Origin: JBKPCD01 sp046727175
GTDB taxonomy: Bacteria; Acidobacteriota; Vicinamibacteria; Vicinamibacterales; 2-12-FULL-66-21
NCBI GenBank assembly: GCA_046727175.1
Contig: JBKPCD010000216.1
Span: 1-55,372, forward strand
Length of the DNA stretch: 55,372 bases
Direction of reading: 5' to 3'
Shown here: positions 45,539 through 55,100 of the stretch, in pieces
How the letters are laid out: every line of letters starts with the position of its first letter
Position numbering within the stretch: position 1 is the stretch's first letter
The notes under the pieces: generated by a model
What the model was told of the DNA's origin: nothing
The model's database searches: none
Seen by the model: the letters and a program-made list of their open reading frames with translations, nothing else
Made by a program: the position numbers and the translations under genes

Positions 45539-48181
45539 TCACTGATTCAAGGACAGCAGATTCGCGAGCAGCCTGTAAGCACCAGGCACGCCGTACGGCA
45601 ATTGGCGATGAAATGCGTACGCGAAGTACGTGTAGTCACCCTTTCCATATTTCGCATGCAGCCACCCACCCTTCTGCGGCTGCTGCCCCTTGTCCCACGT
45701 CGCAATCATCGGCGTGTACGCCGCGTCCCACGCCGACCAGAACTTCGATCCGCGTTGTTCGACCCACCCGTCGAAGTCGGACTTCGTGATCGTGTTCGGC
45801 GTGTTGAACACCGGATCCGAAGGCGCGAGGATTTCGACGGGCGAGTCTTCCTCCGACACTTCTTCCGCGCTGCGCGGCAGGTCGCCAGGGTAGGGAGCAA
45901 ACTGGGTCGGGACGAGCTCCTGCGTGTTGTAGAGCACGATTAGATTGCCGCCGCTCTTGACGTAGTCGAGCAGCCGACGGTTGTAGGTCCTGAGATCTTC
46001 GCGGACGGCGTACGCTCTCGTGCCCGTCATGATGGCGTTGAAGCGGGTCAAGTCCGACGTCGCCAAATCCTGCGCGCCGAGCAGCTGGACGTCTACTCCC
46101 AGCTGCGCCAGCCCGCCCGGCACGTCGTCGCCAATCCCCATCACGTAACCGACCTTCAACCCGCGCGCAATGGTGACGTCGATTCCGCGCACGGTCGCGG
46201 TCGCGTCCCGATAGAGGTAGCGCGTCTCGAGATCGCGGTGTGCGATCGTGTCGTACCCCTCGCGATACGCTTTTCCGGCCGATGATGCGACCGCCTCAAT
46301 CCGATACTCCCGGTTCTCGAGTGAGGGAATCGTGACGGTGAATTGATACAACTCACGCTCGCCGGCGTGCGAGAACTGAAATGCGTGCGACGGGGGCTCG
46401 ACTCTCCAGCCAGCCGGCACTTTCAACGTCAGCGCGCCGTCCGATTTGCCCTCACGGTTGTTCAGGACCTCGGCTTTCAGGCTGACCTTTTTCTCCGGGG
46501 CGGCCAGAGGCGTCACCGCCTGCGCCGGCGAGAGCGTGACGGCGATGGCCGGCACGATCGCGAGGACGCGCGTGTCGGAGCCGTAGGGCAGGTTTGCATC
46601 GAGCCGCGTGACAGGCCGGCGCGTTTCGACGCTCACGCCAACGATCTGATACTTGGCGACCGCGATGAGCGGCGGTTCGGCCCATGGCCGGGAGATCTGC
46701 ATTTCGTCGGCGATCGTGTATCGCGCCTCCTGGATCGATTTTCGAGAAAAGTACGGCCGCGTCAGCAGCGCATCGTCGGGCACCGTGACCGAAAACTTTT
46801 GCGAGACGGGCTGATTCGACTTGGCGTCCGACGCCGCGGTCTCACCATTGATCGACCATCTGCCCGTTGCGTGAAGGTTCACGGTCACCGACGTCAGGTC
46901 GATCGCGCCGCGGTTGACGAAGACCGTCCGCACATCGAAGGTCTGCCCCGGCGTGACCGGCGGCATCTCCGCGGGCCCGGCGTTGAAGGGACCGGTTGGC
47001 TCCGGCGTGCCAGCAGGCTGCGCGATTGCCGTGAAGCTGATGCCGAGCGAGGCATCGATCGCGTCCCCGATCTGCTTTTCCTTCAGCTCGAGCACATGGA
47101 GGACGTCGGTGTCGGCGCCCAGCTGCTTCGTCGCGGCGCGGGTCGCGCTCAACGCGCGCGCGAGGGCGGGAGCCGCGGCCGACGGATCGGTCCATTTGAA
47201 TGCCTGTACGGCGGACTTGATCTCGCGATCGATTGCAGACAGCAGACCTTCCGCATCTCCGGGCGGTGTCTTCCGCAGCGCGCGATAGAGTCCCGGGACG
47301 GTGGTGTCGATTCCATCGAAGAAGCTGGACTCCTTTGCCGGCGCGTCGACGATCGACTGCAAGCGCTTGTAGTATGAGATCGACGGTCCTGGCTTCGGGC
47401 TGAAGCGACCGGCGTTCTGCGAACGCTGGAAGCTCAGACCCAGACGCGCGAATGTCTGATACGAATCGCCGAGCACCGGATCGTATCGGCCGGTGTCGAC
47501 GCGGATCGTCCAGTCCTCGTTCTCGCGAACGCCCCCCATATACAGCTTCAGCGGCTGCCAGGGCTTCAACCCGGCCGAGAGCTGATCGGGGAACATCTCT
47601 GGATCTCGTGCGGCTTTGAACGCGTCCTGCGTGATGAGACCCGCGGTCTGGTGATTGCCGTGACCGTCGCGCTGATTTCCCTGGAAGCGCGCGATCAGCA
47701 CGAAGGGACGGTCTGTCCGAATCACCCGAACGACGTCGCGCAGAACGTTCTCACGGCCCCACTTCTCGAGCGCCTCATCGAGCCGCTTGGAAAACCCGTA
47801 GTCGACCACGCTCGTGAAGTACTGCTGGTCGACGCCGTAGTATCGATCCGCAATCAGGAGCTCCTCCGTCCGGATCAAACCGACGGCATCGAACAGCTCC
47901 GGGCCGATGGTGTTGTCACCCGATTCGCCGCGACTCAACGTCAGTAACGACACGCGCGCACCCTGACCACGGCTCAACATCGCCAGCACCGCGCCGTGCT
48001 CGTCGTCGGGATGCGCGGTCGTGTGCATGGCGCTCGCGGTCGTCTGAAGCTTCAGCAGCTTCTGCCAGGTGCCGGAGGCGCCCGCGTCCTGCGATAGCAC
48101 CTGCGCCACGTCGCGCGGCGCAGCGAAGGCAACAAAGATCACAATGCCGGCATAGGTAAGTGGTTTTCGCAAAATGGTCAT
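45539..48181 (-). CDS. Exported PIG-L deacetylase with ThuA-like C-terminal domain
   Basis: 880 residues. Signal peptide ends near residue 25. The PIG-L/LmbE domain (about 45-240) has the Zn site HPDDE (His57 to Glu61) and GNHQTAG with His177, so it can deacetylate N-acetyl-amino sugars or related amides. A central beta-sandwich region (residues 350-640) is probably carbohydrate-binding. The last 200 residues (RFNAIMTGTRAYAVREDL, SGGNLIVLYNT, then ATWDKGQQPQKGGWLHAKYGKGDY) resemble a ThuA/class I glutamine-amidotransferase-like domain. Together they suggest an extracytoplasmic glycan-modifying enzyme. A good ribosome site was not seen at ATG 48181. Confidence 0.85.
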   Translation of the reverse strand: MTILRKPLTYAGIVIFVAFAAPRDVAQVLSQDAGASGTWQKLLKLQTTASAMHTTAHPDDEHGAVLAMLSRGQGARVSLLTLSRGESGDNTIGPELFDAVGLIRTEELLIADRYYGVDQQYFTSVVDYGFSKRLDEALEKWGRENVLRDVVRVIRTDRPFVLIARFQGNQRDGHGNHQTAGLITQDAFKAARDPEMFPDQLSAGLKPWQPLKLYMGGVRENEDWTIRVDTGRYDPVLGDSYQTFARLGLSFQRSQNAGRFSPKPGPSISYYKRLQSIVDAPAKESSFFDGIDTTVPGLYRALRKTPPGDAEGLLSAIDREIKSAVQAFKWTDPSAAAPALARALSATRAATKQLGADTDVLHVLELKEKQIGDAIDASLGISFTAIAQPAGTPEPTGPFNAGPAEMPPVTPGQTFDVRTVFVNRGAIDLTSVTVNLHATGRWSINGETAASDAKSNQPVSQKFSVTVPDDALLTRPYFSRKSIQEARYTIADEMQISRPWAEPPLIAVAKYQIVGVSVETRRPVTRLDANLPYGSDTRVLAIVPAIAVTLSPAQAVTPLAAPEKKVSLKAEVLNNREGKSDGALTLKVPAGWRVEPPSHAFQFSHAGERELYQFTVTIPSLENREYRIEAVASSAGKAYREGYDTIAHRDLETRYLYRDATATVRGIDVTIARGLKVGYVMGIGDDVPGGLAQLGVDVQLLGAQDLATSDLTRFNAIMTGTRAYAVREDLRTYNRRLLDYVKSGGNLIVLYNTQELVPTQFAPYPGDLPRSAEEVSEEDSPVEILAPSDPVFNTPNTITKSDFDGWVEQRGSKFWSAWDAAYTPMIATWDKGQQPQKGGWLHAKYGKGDYTYFAYAFHRQLPYGVPGAYRLLANLLSLNQ

Positions 48182-48260
48182 GGTGTGTATGCCCGGCGCG
48201 ATTCTACCGCCGTTCCGTTTGCCTTCCCGCTTACTTCATCCTGAGAAACGGCCCCCGGGC

Positions 48261-48315
48261 CCCTCACGAAGCCCACGAAGACCACGATGACCACGAAGAA
48301 GAACACAAAGAAACC
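48261..48315. repeat. CACGAAG direct-repeat half-element
   Basis: A run of degenerate units CACGAAGC/CACGAAGA/CACGATGA/CACGAAGAA fills 48261-48315, in the leader upstream of the PIG-L gene. It matches the left arm of the palindrome at 31121-31258. The inverted right arm is missing or degraded. Confidence 0.55.
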
Positions 48316-48332
48316 TTAATGAGTCGTCGTGA

Positions 48333-48560
48333 ATTGCGCAGGACGGCTGGCGGTCGTTCGACGCCCTTGGTCACTTCTGGTCGCTATCGGTGGAAGAGCA
48401 CTTCTATCTGGTGTGGCCGATTGTCGTTTTGCTTCTGCCGCGGTCGAAGCTGATCGCGATCGGTCTGTTCTCCATTGCGTGCTGTTCGCACTTTCGCGTT
48501 TCGCGGGCTCGACCTTCGCCACGCCTTCACCCACGCGATACCGGAAGAGGCTATTTATGA
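48333..48560 (+). pseudogene. Acyltransferase-3 (OafA-like) relic
   Basis: From an open frame start (upstream TGA at 48330) about 75 codons encode WRSFDALGHFWSLSVEEHF and YLVWPIVVLLLP, then RSKLIAIGLF. GHFWSLSVEEHFYLVWP is the hallmark of acyltransferase-3 membrane enzymes that acetylate or acylate surface glycans. The normal protein is about 350-600 residues with ten membrane segments; only this part remains and the sequence soon becomes Arg-rich and stops at 48560. The relic lies between PIG-L and the ABC permease on the other strand. Confidence 0.7.
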
Positions 48561-48881
48561 GATAGGTTCAAGTATCGATCCAAAGAAAAATGCGAGAACC
48601 GTTTGCCCGATCGTGAGAATGACGGCATCTTCGGAGGCAGCCCCCCTCGGAACATCCCCATGACGAGCAGGATGAGGCCAAGGACAGCGCCAACCCGCGG
48701 CGCCGAAACTGCTATCCGAGCCACCTTGGCCACAGAGAGTTTCGATGGCAGCACGGGCGGTCGCGTGAGGAAGCGTCGGCAGCTCGGGACGATCGAGGGC
48801 AGCCCTACATTCCGATTTGCAGCCTGATCAGCGAATTGCGCGGACGCCTTAGGCGCTCCGAACAGGCGCTTCCCTACAGGA
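48561..48881. other. Gap downstream of the acyltransferase relic, no gene
   Basis: 320 bases with short frames on both strands but no domain, ribosome site or signal peptide that I trust. Some of it may be more debris of the lost gene. Confidence 0.4.
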
Positions 48882-51515
48882 TCACGTCACACGCAACGCC
48901 ACTATCGGGTCGACTGTCATTGCGCGTCGCGCTGGGAAATAGCAGGCAGCAGTGGCAACCGCCGTCAGCAAGAGCGAGACCGTCGTGAACGTCAGCGGAT
49001 CGCTGGCGGTCACGCCAAACAGCAGACTCGAGCTCGCGCGCCCCAGCCACGAAGCTCCCACGAGCCCGATTGCGACACCGGTCAGGCTTAACGTCAGCCC
49101 CTCACCGATAATCATCCGGAAGATGACGCCTCGCTGTGCGCCGATGGCCATGCGCAAGCCGATTTCCTGTGTGCGTGTTGCGATGGAGTACTGGATGAGC
49201 CCGTAGATCCCGACAGCGGCCATCAGCAGCGCCACGATGGAGAAGCCGGTCAGCAGCGAAGTCTGAAAGCGACGCTGCGCGAGGTAGCTTCCGAACTGCT
49301 GCTCCAGAGGCGCGACCCCAAAGATCGGCGCATTTTTCTCCACCCGACGCACGGCCGCCCGAAGTGCCCCGACCATCGCCAGCGGGTCGTCCGACGAGGT
49401 TCGTATGAAAAGAGCCACGTCCCGGGGGGGATGATTCTGCGCGAGCGACACGAACATCTGCGGGAGCACTTCGCGCTCCAGCCCCTGCCGCCGCATGTCG
49501 CCGATCACACCCACCACCGTGTACCACGGGCCGTCGGAATCCCGCGGGCCCAACTTGACCCTTCTGCCTACTGGATCGTGCCCCGGCCACGAGCGCCGAG
49601 CCATCGCCTCGTTGACAATCGCGACCCACGGAGCCTCGGGCCGGTCCCCGATCGAAAAGAAACGGCCGCGGAGCAACGGCGTTCCGAGGGTTCTGAAGAA
49701 ATCCGCGCTGACCTCGTCTCTTGTGAACCGCAGGCGCTCGGAAACCGTTCCGTCGTCCCGTTCCGCAGTGAGGACTTGTTCCCTGGGGTTAACATGGAAC
49801 AGATCGTCGATGATGCCGGCGCTCTCCACACCCGGAACCGCCTGAATCTCTTCGAGCACGCGGTGGTACAGGTCGATCCGTTGCGCGGGGACGCTGAAGG
49901 TCGTCGGGGGGGAGACCTCCATCACGAGGACCCGCTCAGGCCTGAATCCCGGATCAATGTTGTTCACGTACCGCCAGCTGCGGACGAGCAGACCGGCGCC
50001 GACGAGCAAAACGATCGCAAGCGCAAACTCCGCCACCACGAGGGTGCGGCGGATTCGACGGGTGGATATTCCGCCCGAGACACTTCTGCCACTCTCCTCG
50101 CCGGACGGACGTAGGTCGCGGCGCAACGTGGTAATCGCTGGCGCCAGCCCCACCAGGATTCCCGCCAGAAGAGACGTGGCCAGGGCCCAGCCGAGGACGC
50201 GCAGATCCAGGCTCACTTCATTCAGACGCGGCAAGTTGTCAGGGCCGAAGGTACGGATGAGCCGAATACCTCCAAAGGCGAGCAGTGTGCCCATCAATCC
50301 AGAGACGGCGGCGAGCAGGACGTTTTCGGTGAGCAGCTGCCGCACGATCCGTCCGGCGTTCGCTCCAAGCGCAGCGCGAACGGCCATCTCGCGCGCGCGA
50401 GCGGTGCTGCGCGCCAGCGAGAGGCTTGTGACGTTGGCAGCGGCGATCAGGAACACGCAAAACACTGCGCCGCCGAGCATCCACAATGCCAATCGCGATT
50501 TGGGTCCGACCATGTAAAGACTCAATGGGACGACGCTGATGCCCCGATTCCTTTCGGCCGCCGGCAACTGATCGTTGAGGCGGCGGGCGATTGCGCGCAT
50601 CTCCGTCTGGGCCTGGTCGAACGTTACGCCCGGTCGAAGTCTTCCAACGACGAACCAGGTGTCTGGGCCGCGCACGCTGCGGCGGGTCGTGTGCGGCTCC
50701 CACACGTCTGCATCGAACCTCGCGATTTGGAAATCAGCAGGGAGGATGCCGATGATCTGGGAAGGAAAGCCGTTGAGCACGAGAGTCGCGCCGAGCGCAT
50801 CGTACGAGCCTCCGAATCGCGCTTGCCAGAAGCGATGACTGATCATGACCAGTCGTTGCCGTTGCTCGGTTTCTTCGGTCGAAAAGCTGCGCCCCAGGAC
50901 GGGCCGGACACCGAGGAGTGGAAGCAGGTTGGGGGAGATACTCGCGCCGACGATCTGCTCCACCCCGTCTGCTCCCGTCAGCGTCGTGGACACGGAATCG
51001 AAGGTGGCCATGTCCGCGAAGTTCTGACTTTGACCCCGCCACTGTTCGACATCCCAAAGTGCCGATCTGCCCTCGCGGAGGTCCTGAGTCGGATCCTCGG
51101 TCCACAACATCGCCAACTGTTCCGGCAACCGATACGGAAGGGGCCGGAGCAGAACCGCATTCAGAACGCTGAACATGGCGGTGTTGGTGCCAATGGCCAG
51201 CGTCAGTGTGGCTGCCGCAGTCGTCGTAAAAGCCGGATTCTTGCGGAGCGTGCGAAGCGCATACCGCAAGTCACGCGGCAATTCCTCCAGCCACATGAAT
51301 GACCGCGCCTGCCGATACACCTCTTTGGTCTGAGGCACGCCACCGAAACTATGCTGGGCGGCCCGGCGCGCCTCCTCCGGGGAAAGGCCCTGCTGGACGT
51401 ACTCCTCTGTCGCTTCGGCAAGATGGCTGGTGATCTCGTCGTCGATCTCGCGATCCATCTGCCGAAAACGGACGAGGGCCCACAGCCGAAACAGAAAGAT
51501 CCGCAGGTGTGTCAT
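48882..51515 (-). CDS. MacB/FtsX-type permease with N-terminal prefix domain
   Basis: 877 residues. It starts with a 70-residue cytoplasmic prefix (REIDDEITSHLAEATEEYV, EARRAAQHSFGG) found only in the acidobacterial permeases with PadR partners. MacB core and FtsX repeats follow twice: FTTTAAATLTLAIGTNTAMFS near residue 95 and, after RTLVVAEFALAIVLLVGAG near residue 490, the second core, ending QEIGLRMAIGAQR and VDPIVALRVT. There is no ATPase adjacent. The ATG overlaps the PadR stop (ATGA), so the permease is translated with its regulator. Probably exports or responds to an envelope-active compound. Confidence 0.93.
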   Translation of the reverse strand: MTHLRIFLFRLWALVRFRQMDREIDDEITSHLAEATEEYVQQGLSPEEARRAAQHSFGGVPQTKEVYRQARSFMWLEELPRDLRYALRTLRKNPAFTTTAAATLTLAIGTNTAMFSVLNAVLLRPLPYRLPEQLAMLWTEDPTQDLREGRSALWDVEQWRGQSQNFADMATFDSVSTTLTGADGVEQIVGASISPNLLPLLGVRPVLGRSFSTEETEQRQRLVMISHRFWQARFGGSYDALGATLVLNGFPSQIIGILPADFQIARFDADVWEPHTTRRSVRGPDTWFVVGRLRPGVTFDQAQTEMRAIARRLNDQLPAAERNRGISVVPLSLYMVGPKSRLALWMLGGAVFCVFLIAAANVTSLSLARSTARAREMAVRAALGANAGRIVRQLLTENVLLAAVSGLMGTLLAFGGIRLIRTFGPDNLPRLNEVSLDLRVLGWALATSLLAGILVGLAPAITTLRRDLRPSGEESGRSVSGGISTRRIRRTLVVAEFALAIVLLVGAGLLVRSWRYVNNIDPGFRPERVLVMEVSPPTTFSVPAQRIDLYHRVLEEIQAVPGVESAGIIDDLFHVNPREQVLTAERDDGTVSERLRFTRDEVSADFFRTLGTPLLRGRFFSIGDRPEAPWVAIVNEAMARRSWPGHDPVGRRVKLGPRDSDGPWYTVVGVIGDMRRQGLEREVLPQMFVSLAQNHPPRDVALFIRTSSDDPLAMVGALRAAVRRVEKNAPIFGVAPLEQQFGSYLAQRRFQTSLLTGFSIVALLMAAVGIYGLIQYSIATRTQEIGLRMAIGAQRGVIFRMIIGEGLTLSLTGVAIGLVGASWLGRASSSLLFGVTASDPLTFTTVSLLLTAVATAACYFPARRAMTVDPIVALRVT

Positions 51516-51940
51516 GAGGGGTTCTTCGAGATCTTCAGGAAGCGTTCAACGATGCTCGCTGCACGCTGCCACTGCGCTTCTTCCTTGTGGAGCTGCTTGC
51601 GCCCGACGGGTGTCAGTGCGTAGATCCTCACGCGGCGGCCGGTCTCGGATGTGCCCCATTTGGACGAAATCCAGCCCATCTGCTGCAGCTTGAGCAGCGC
51701 CGGATACAGAGTGCCCTGGTTGAGTGCAAGCTGATTCCCGCTGATCTGTTCGATTCGCCGCGCGATCCGATACCCGTGCAGCGGGCCCAAGGCCTCCAAG
51801 GTCTTGATGACCATCAAACCGAGGGTGCCGTATTTTGTTCTCGCGATGAGTTCCACTCGACACCGTGCCGTGAACCGCGTGTGTTCCTCATCATTTCTGT
51901 GCTTCTTGGCCGATACAGCTACGGCCCGTACGTCTTCCAT
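51512..51940 (-). CDS. PadR-family transcriptional regulator
   Basis: 142 residues from ATG 51940; a shorter start at GTG 51856 (114 residues) fits the family length better, but neither has a good ribosome site. The winged helix shows TKYGTLGLMVIKTLEALGPLHGYRIARRIEQIS, then NQGTLYPALLKLQQMGWISSKWG and YALTPVGRKQLHKEE. PadR proteins repress transport or detoxification genes and are released by phenolic or other small ligands. It overlaps the permease ATG by 4 bases, so it likely regulates its own operon. An operator could lie in 51941-52166, where no palindrome was confidently seen. Confidence 0.9.
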   Translation of the reverse strand: MEDVRAVAVSAKKHRNDEEHTRFTARCRVELIARTKYGTLGLMVIKTLEALGPLHGYRIARRIEQISGNQLALNQGTLYPALLKLQQMGWISSKWGTSETGRRVRIYALTPVGRKQLHKEEAQWQRAASIVERFLKISKNPS

Positions 51941-52166
51941 TATCCGATTTTCTTTTTCCTCTTGGAGCAAGACAGCTTGCACCTGGATGGGTCCCGCAGC
52001 TATTTGGGTCCTCATTACCAAGGACGATGGTGTTCGTGTTATCCGGCACCGCGCTTTTCGACCATCGTTGCGTTTACGTGGGGAAATAGAATTCGAACAT
52101 CGGAGTCATGACGGGCTCACGGATGAAATCGAAAAGGAAGCGCGCAAGCGGGGTTAGGTCGCCCGC

Positions 52167-55100
52167 CTAGAAGTACACCTTCACCGCCAGCTGCACCTCC
52201 CGCGGCGTGCCCAGCGTGCTCGTGATTCGCCCGAAGGCGGCAGGATTGGCGACGTTCGCGGCGGGGAAGTCGTAGCTGACCCAGTTGAACAGATTGAACG
52301 TCTCTAGGCGGAACTCGAGCCGTTTGTCGCCCCAAGGGATCGTTCGGAACAGCGACATGTTCATCGACTTGAATCCTGGCCCGCGGACGTTGTTGTACGG
52401 ACAGTTGCCGTACGTGAACGGCTGGAGGTTGGTGAATGCGTTGATGTCCATCCAGCGATCGATTGTCTGATCGAAGCCGTCCGGCACCGGATCGCCGACG
52501 CAGTCTGCGCGCGTCGTTCGACCCGGACCGGTTCCTGCCTGATCGGTAGCGCTGATCGAGAACGGCCGGCCGTCGCTCAGCGTGAGGATCCCGTTGATGC
52601 TCCAGTTGCCAAGGATGGCACCCGTCGCGCCGTTCGGATCCCACGTTCGTCCATGGCCGACAGGCAGCTCGTAGATGAAGCTCGTGACGAATCGTTTCGG
52701 GACGTCGAACGGCAGCCGACCGTAATCGGCCGCGACGTCGTACGCGTTCAACGGCACGTTGCCCGTCGCGCCGCCGCCGGCACTCAGGTGGTCGAGGAAA
52801 TTGCCGTTCGCTCTCGAGTAGGTGAACGACGATGTGAACGCGAGTCCGGCACTCAAGCGGCGCTGGACGCGAACCTGCAGCGCGTTGTAGTCCGCCTTGC
52901 CGTTGGTTGCGATCTGCTCGAGGTACGCTGTACCGAAGCCGTACTGCGCGTACGGAAAGACGACGACGTTGCCTGGATTGATGATGCCCTGATTGAGATT
53001 GCGCAGCTTGCGCCCGTGTCGCGTCCTGTTACCGACGTACTCGACGTCGGCAACCATTTTCGCCCCGATCTGATACTCGGCCCCAGCGCTGAACTGCTGC
53101 ACCATCGGCGTGAGCTGGTTCGGATCCTGAATCCGCCACATGATCGCAGCCTTGTTGACGTTCGACGCCGAGATCGGTGTGAAGCCGTTGCGGAGCACGA
53201 TCACAGGCGGATCGTTGCGTGATGCCGCCGAGAGGTTGACGTCGATGAGCTGCGGCGGGTTCAGCGCGAGCTGACTCTCGCTGCCGTACCGATCCTGCTG
53301 CTGGTAGAAGATCCCGTAGCCGCCACGGAGGACCAGCGTCGGCCTCAATGAGTATGCGGCGCCAACCCGCGGCGCCCAATCGTTGCGGTCCGGGTGAATC
53401 AGCGTTCGATCGTAGATGCTGCCGGAATCCTTCGACGTGAGGACCGTGCCGGTCGCCGGGTCGATGTTCGTCAGCGCGTGATCGCGTGCCTGGCTGGGCG
53501 TGAAGTATTCGTAGCGGACTCCGTAGTCGAGCGTCAGATCGGACGAGATGCGCCACGAGTCCTGCGCGTACCCTTGCCAGCCATCACTGTACAGATTTGC
53601 CTCGTGGAAGAGCGTCAAGCCTTGAGTCGTCACGAGGCCGAGCAGGAAGTCGCCGTACCCGGCACCCGAGTAGCGAGCGTCGGAAAACGTCAGCGTGCCG
53701 TTGAGCGACTGCAGATCGATGTAGTCCAGGATGTCGCGGCGCCGTTCGATGCCGAACTTGAAGTTGTGGGTGGCCTTCGTCCAGGTGAGGTTCTCGGCGA
53801 ACTGGTACACCTGGGATTTCTGGAACTGCGGCCGGAAGAACGGACCGCCGATGCGAGTGAATCCGCCTCCGATGGTGACGAACGGGATCCCTCCGCTGTA
53901 CCGCGAGTCGTTCGGGACTCCGGTGAGGCCGATCTGGCTATTCACGTCGACGCCGAACGCCGGATGGACCACGTCCGAATCGATTTGGTTCCACGCTCCG
54001 CGAAACTCGCTGATCAACGAGCTCCCGAACACTCGCGACCACCCGACGACGGCGTTCTGACCGACGTTGCGGATGTCGCTCGCGAAGTTACCGTTGGCGA
54101 TTGGATCGTCGAGCGCCGGCGGCTCGACGCGGTGCGTGTTCATGTAACTGAAGCGTCCGAACAGTTGATCGCGACCGGACTTGAAGTTGTGATCGACGCG
54201 CCCGTCGAATTGATTGATGTCGCTGTCGAGGACGCCATTCGAGATGTAGTTCGGGTTGCCGAACGAGCCGGGGACGCCTGCCTTGGCCAGTTCCGACTGG
54301 ATGTTCGGCAGCGGGTAGTAGCCCTGGATCGCACGCGAGACAGGATCGACGCACGCCGGGTTGATGGTCTTCGCTGTGACATCCAGGCACCCTGACGGGA
54401 TGAACGGCGACGTCGTGAGCGTACGCGAGAGCTCGACCAGGTTTCCCTGGCGCATGAGCGCCGTCGGGACGACTGACAGGTTCGTCTGCGCCTGCTCGGT
54501 GCGCGTCGCCTGGTAATCGCCGAAGAAGAACGTGCGGCCGCGAACGATTGGACCGCCGAGCGTGCCGCCCAGAATGTGCTGGTTGAACGCGCCTTTTGCG
54601 CGGTTGGCGCGGTTGTTCTCCCACCGGTTCGCGTTGAACGCTTCGTCGCGGAAGAATTCGAACGCGCTCCCGCGGAAATTGTTGGTGCCTTGCTTGATCG
54701 ACGCGTTGATGATTGCGCCGGCAGCCTTCCCGAATTCGGCCGAGTATGTCCGCGTCTGGACCTTGAATTCCTGCAGCGCGTCGACCGGCGGCTGAACGAC
54801 CTGCAGGCTGCGCTCCTGGAGGTTCGTCGAGCCCGAGTTGTTGTCCGCACCGTCGAGCATGAAGTTGTTCCACGTCGCGTAATTGCCGTTTGCGTTGAAA
54901 AACGTGTCCTCGCCGCGGCTCGTGATCCCGTTGGGCGCCAGCACCACGCCCGGCGTCAGAAATGCGAGCTCCGCATACCGTCGTCCGAGCAGCGGCAGGT
55001 CCTTGAGCTGCCGCTCGTCCACGGCATAGCCGATGCTCGCGGTTTCGGTCTGGAGCAGCGGCGATTCACCTTTGACGACGACCTCCTCGGCGAGCTGGCC

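Noticed and set aside
46343..47377. Plus-strand frame over the PIG-L gene
   Set aside because: Shadow of the PIG-L codons; Arg/Asp-rich with no recognised fold.
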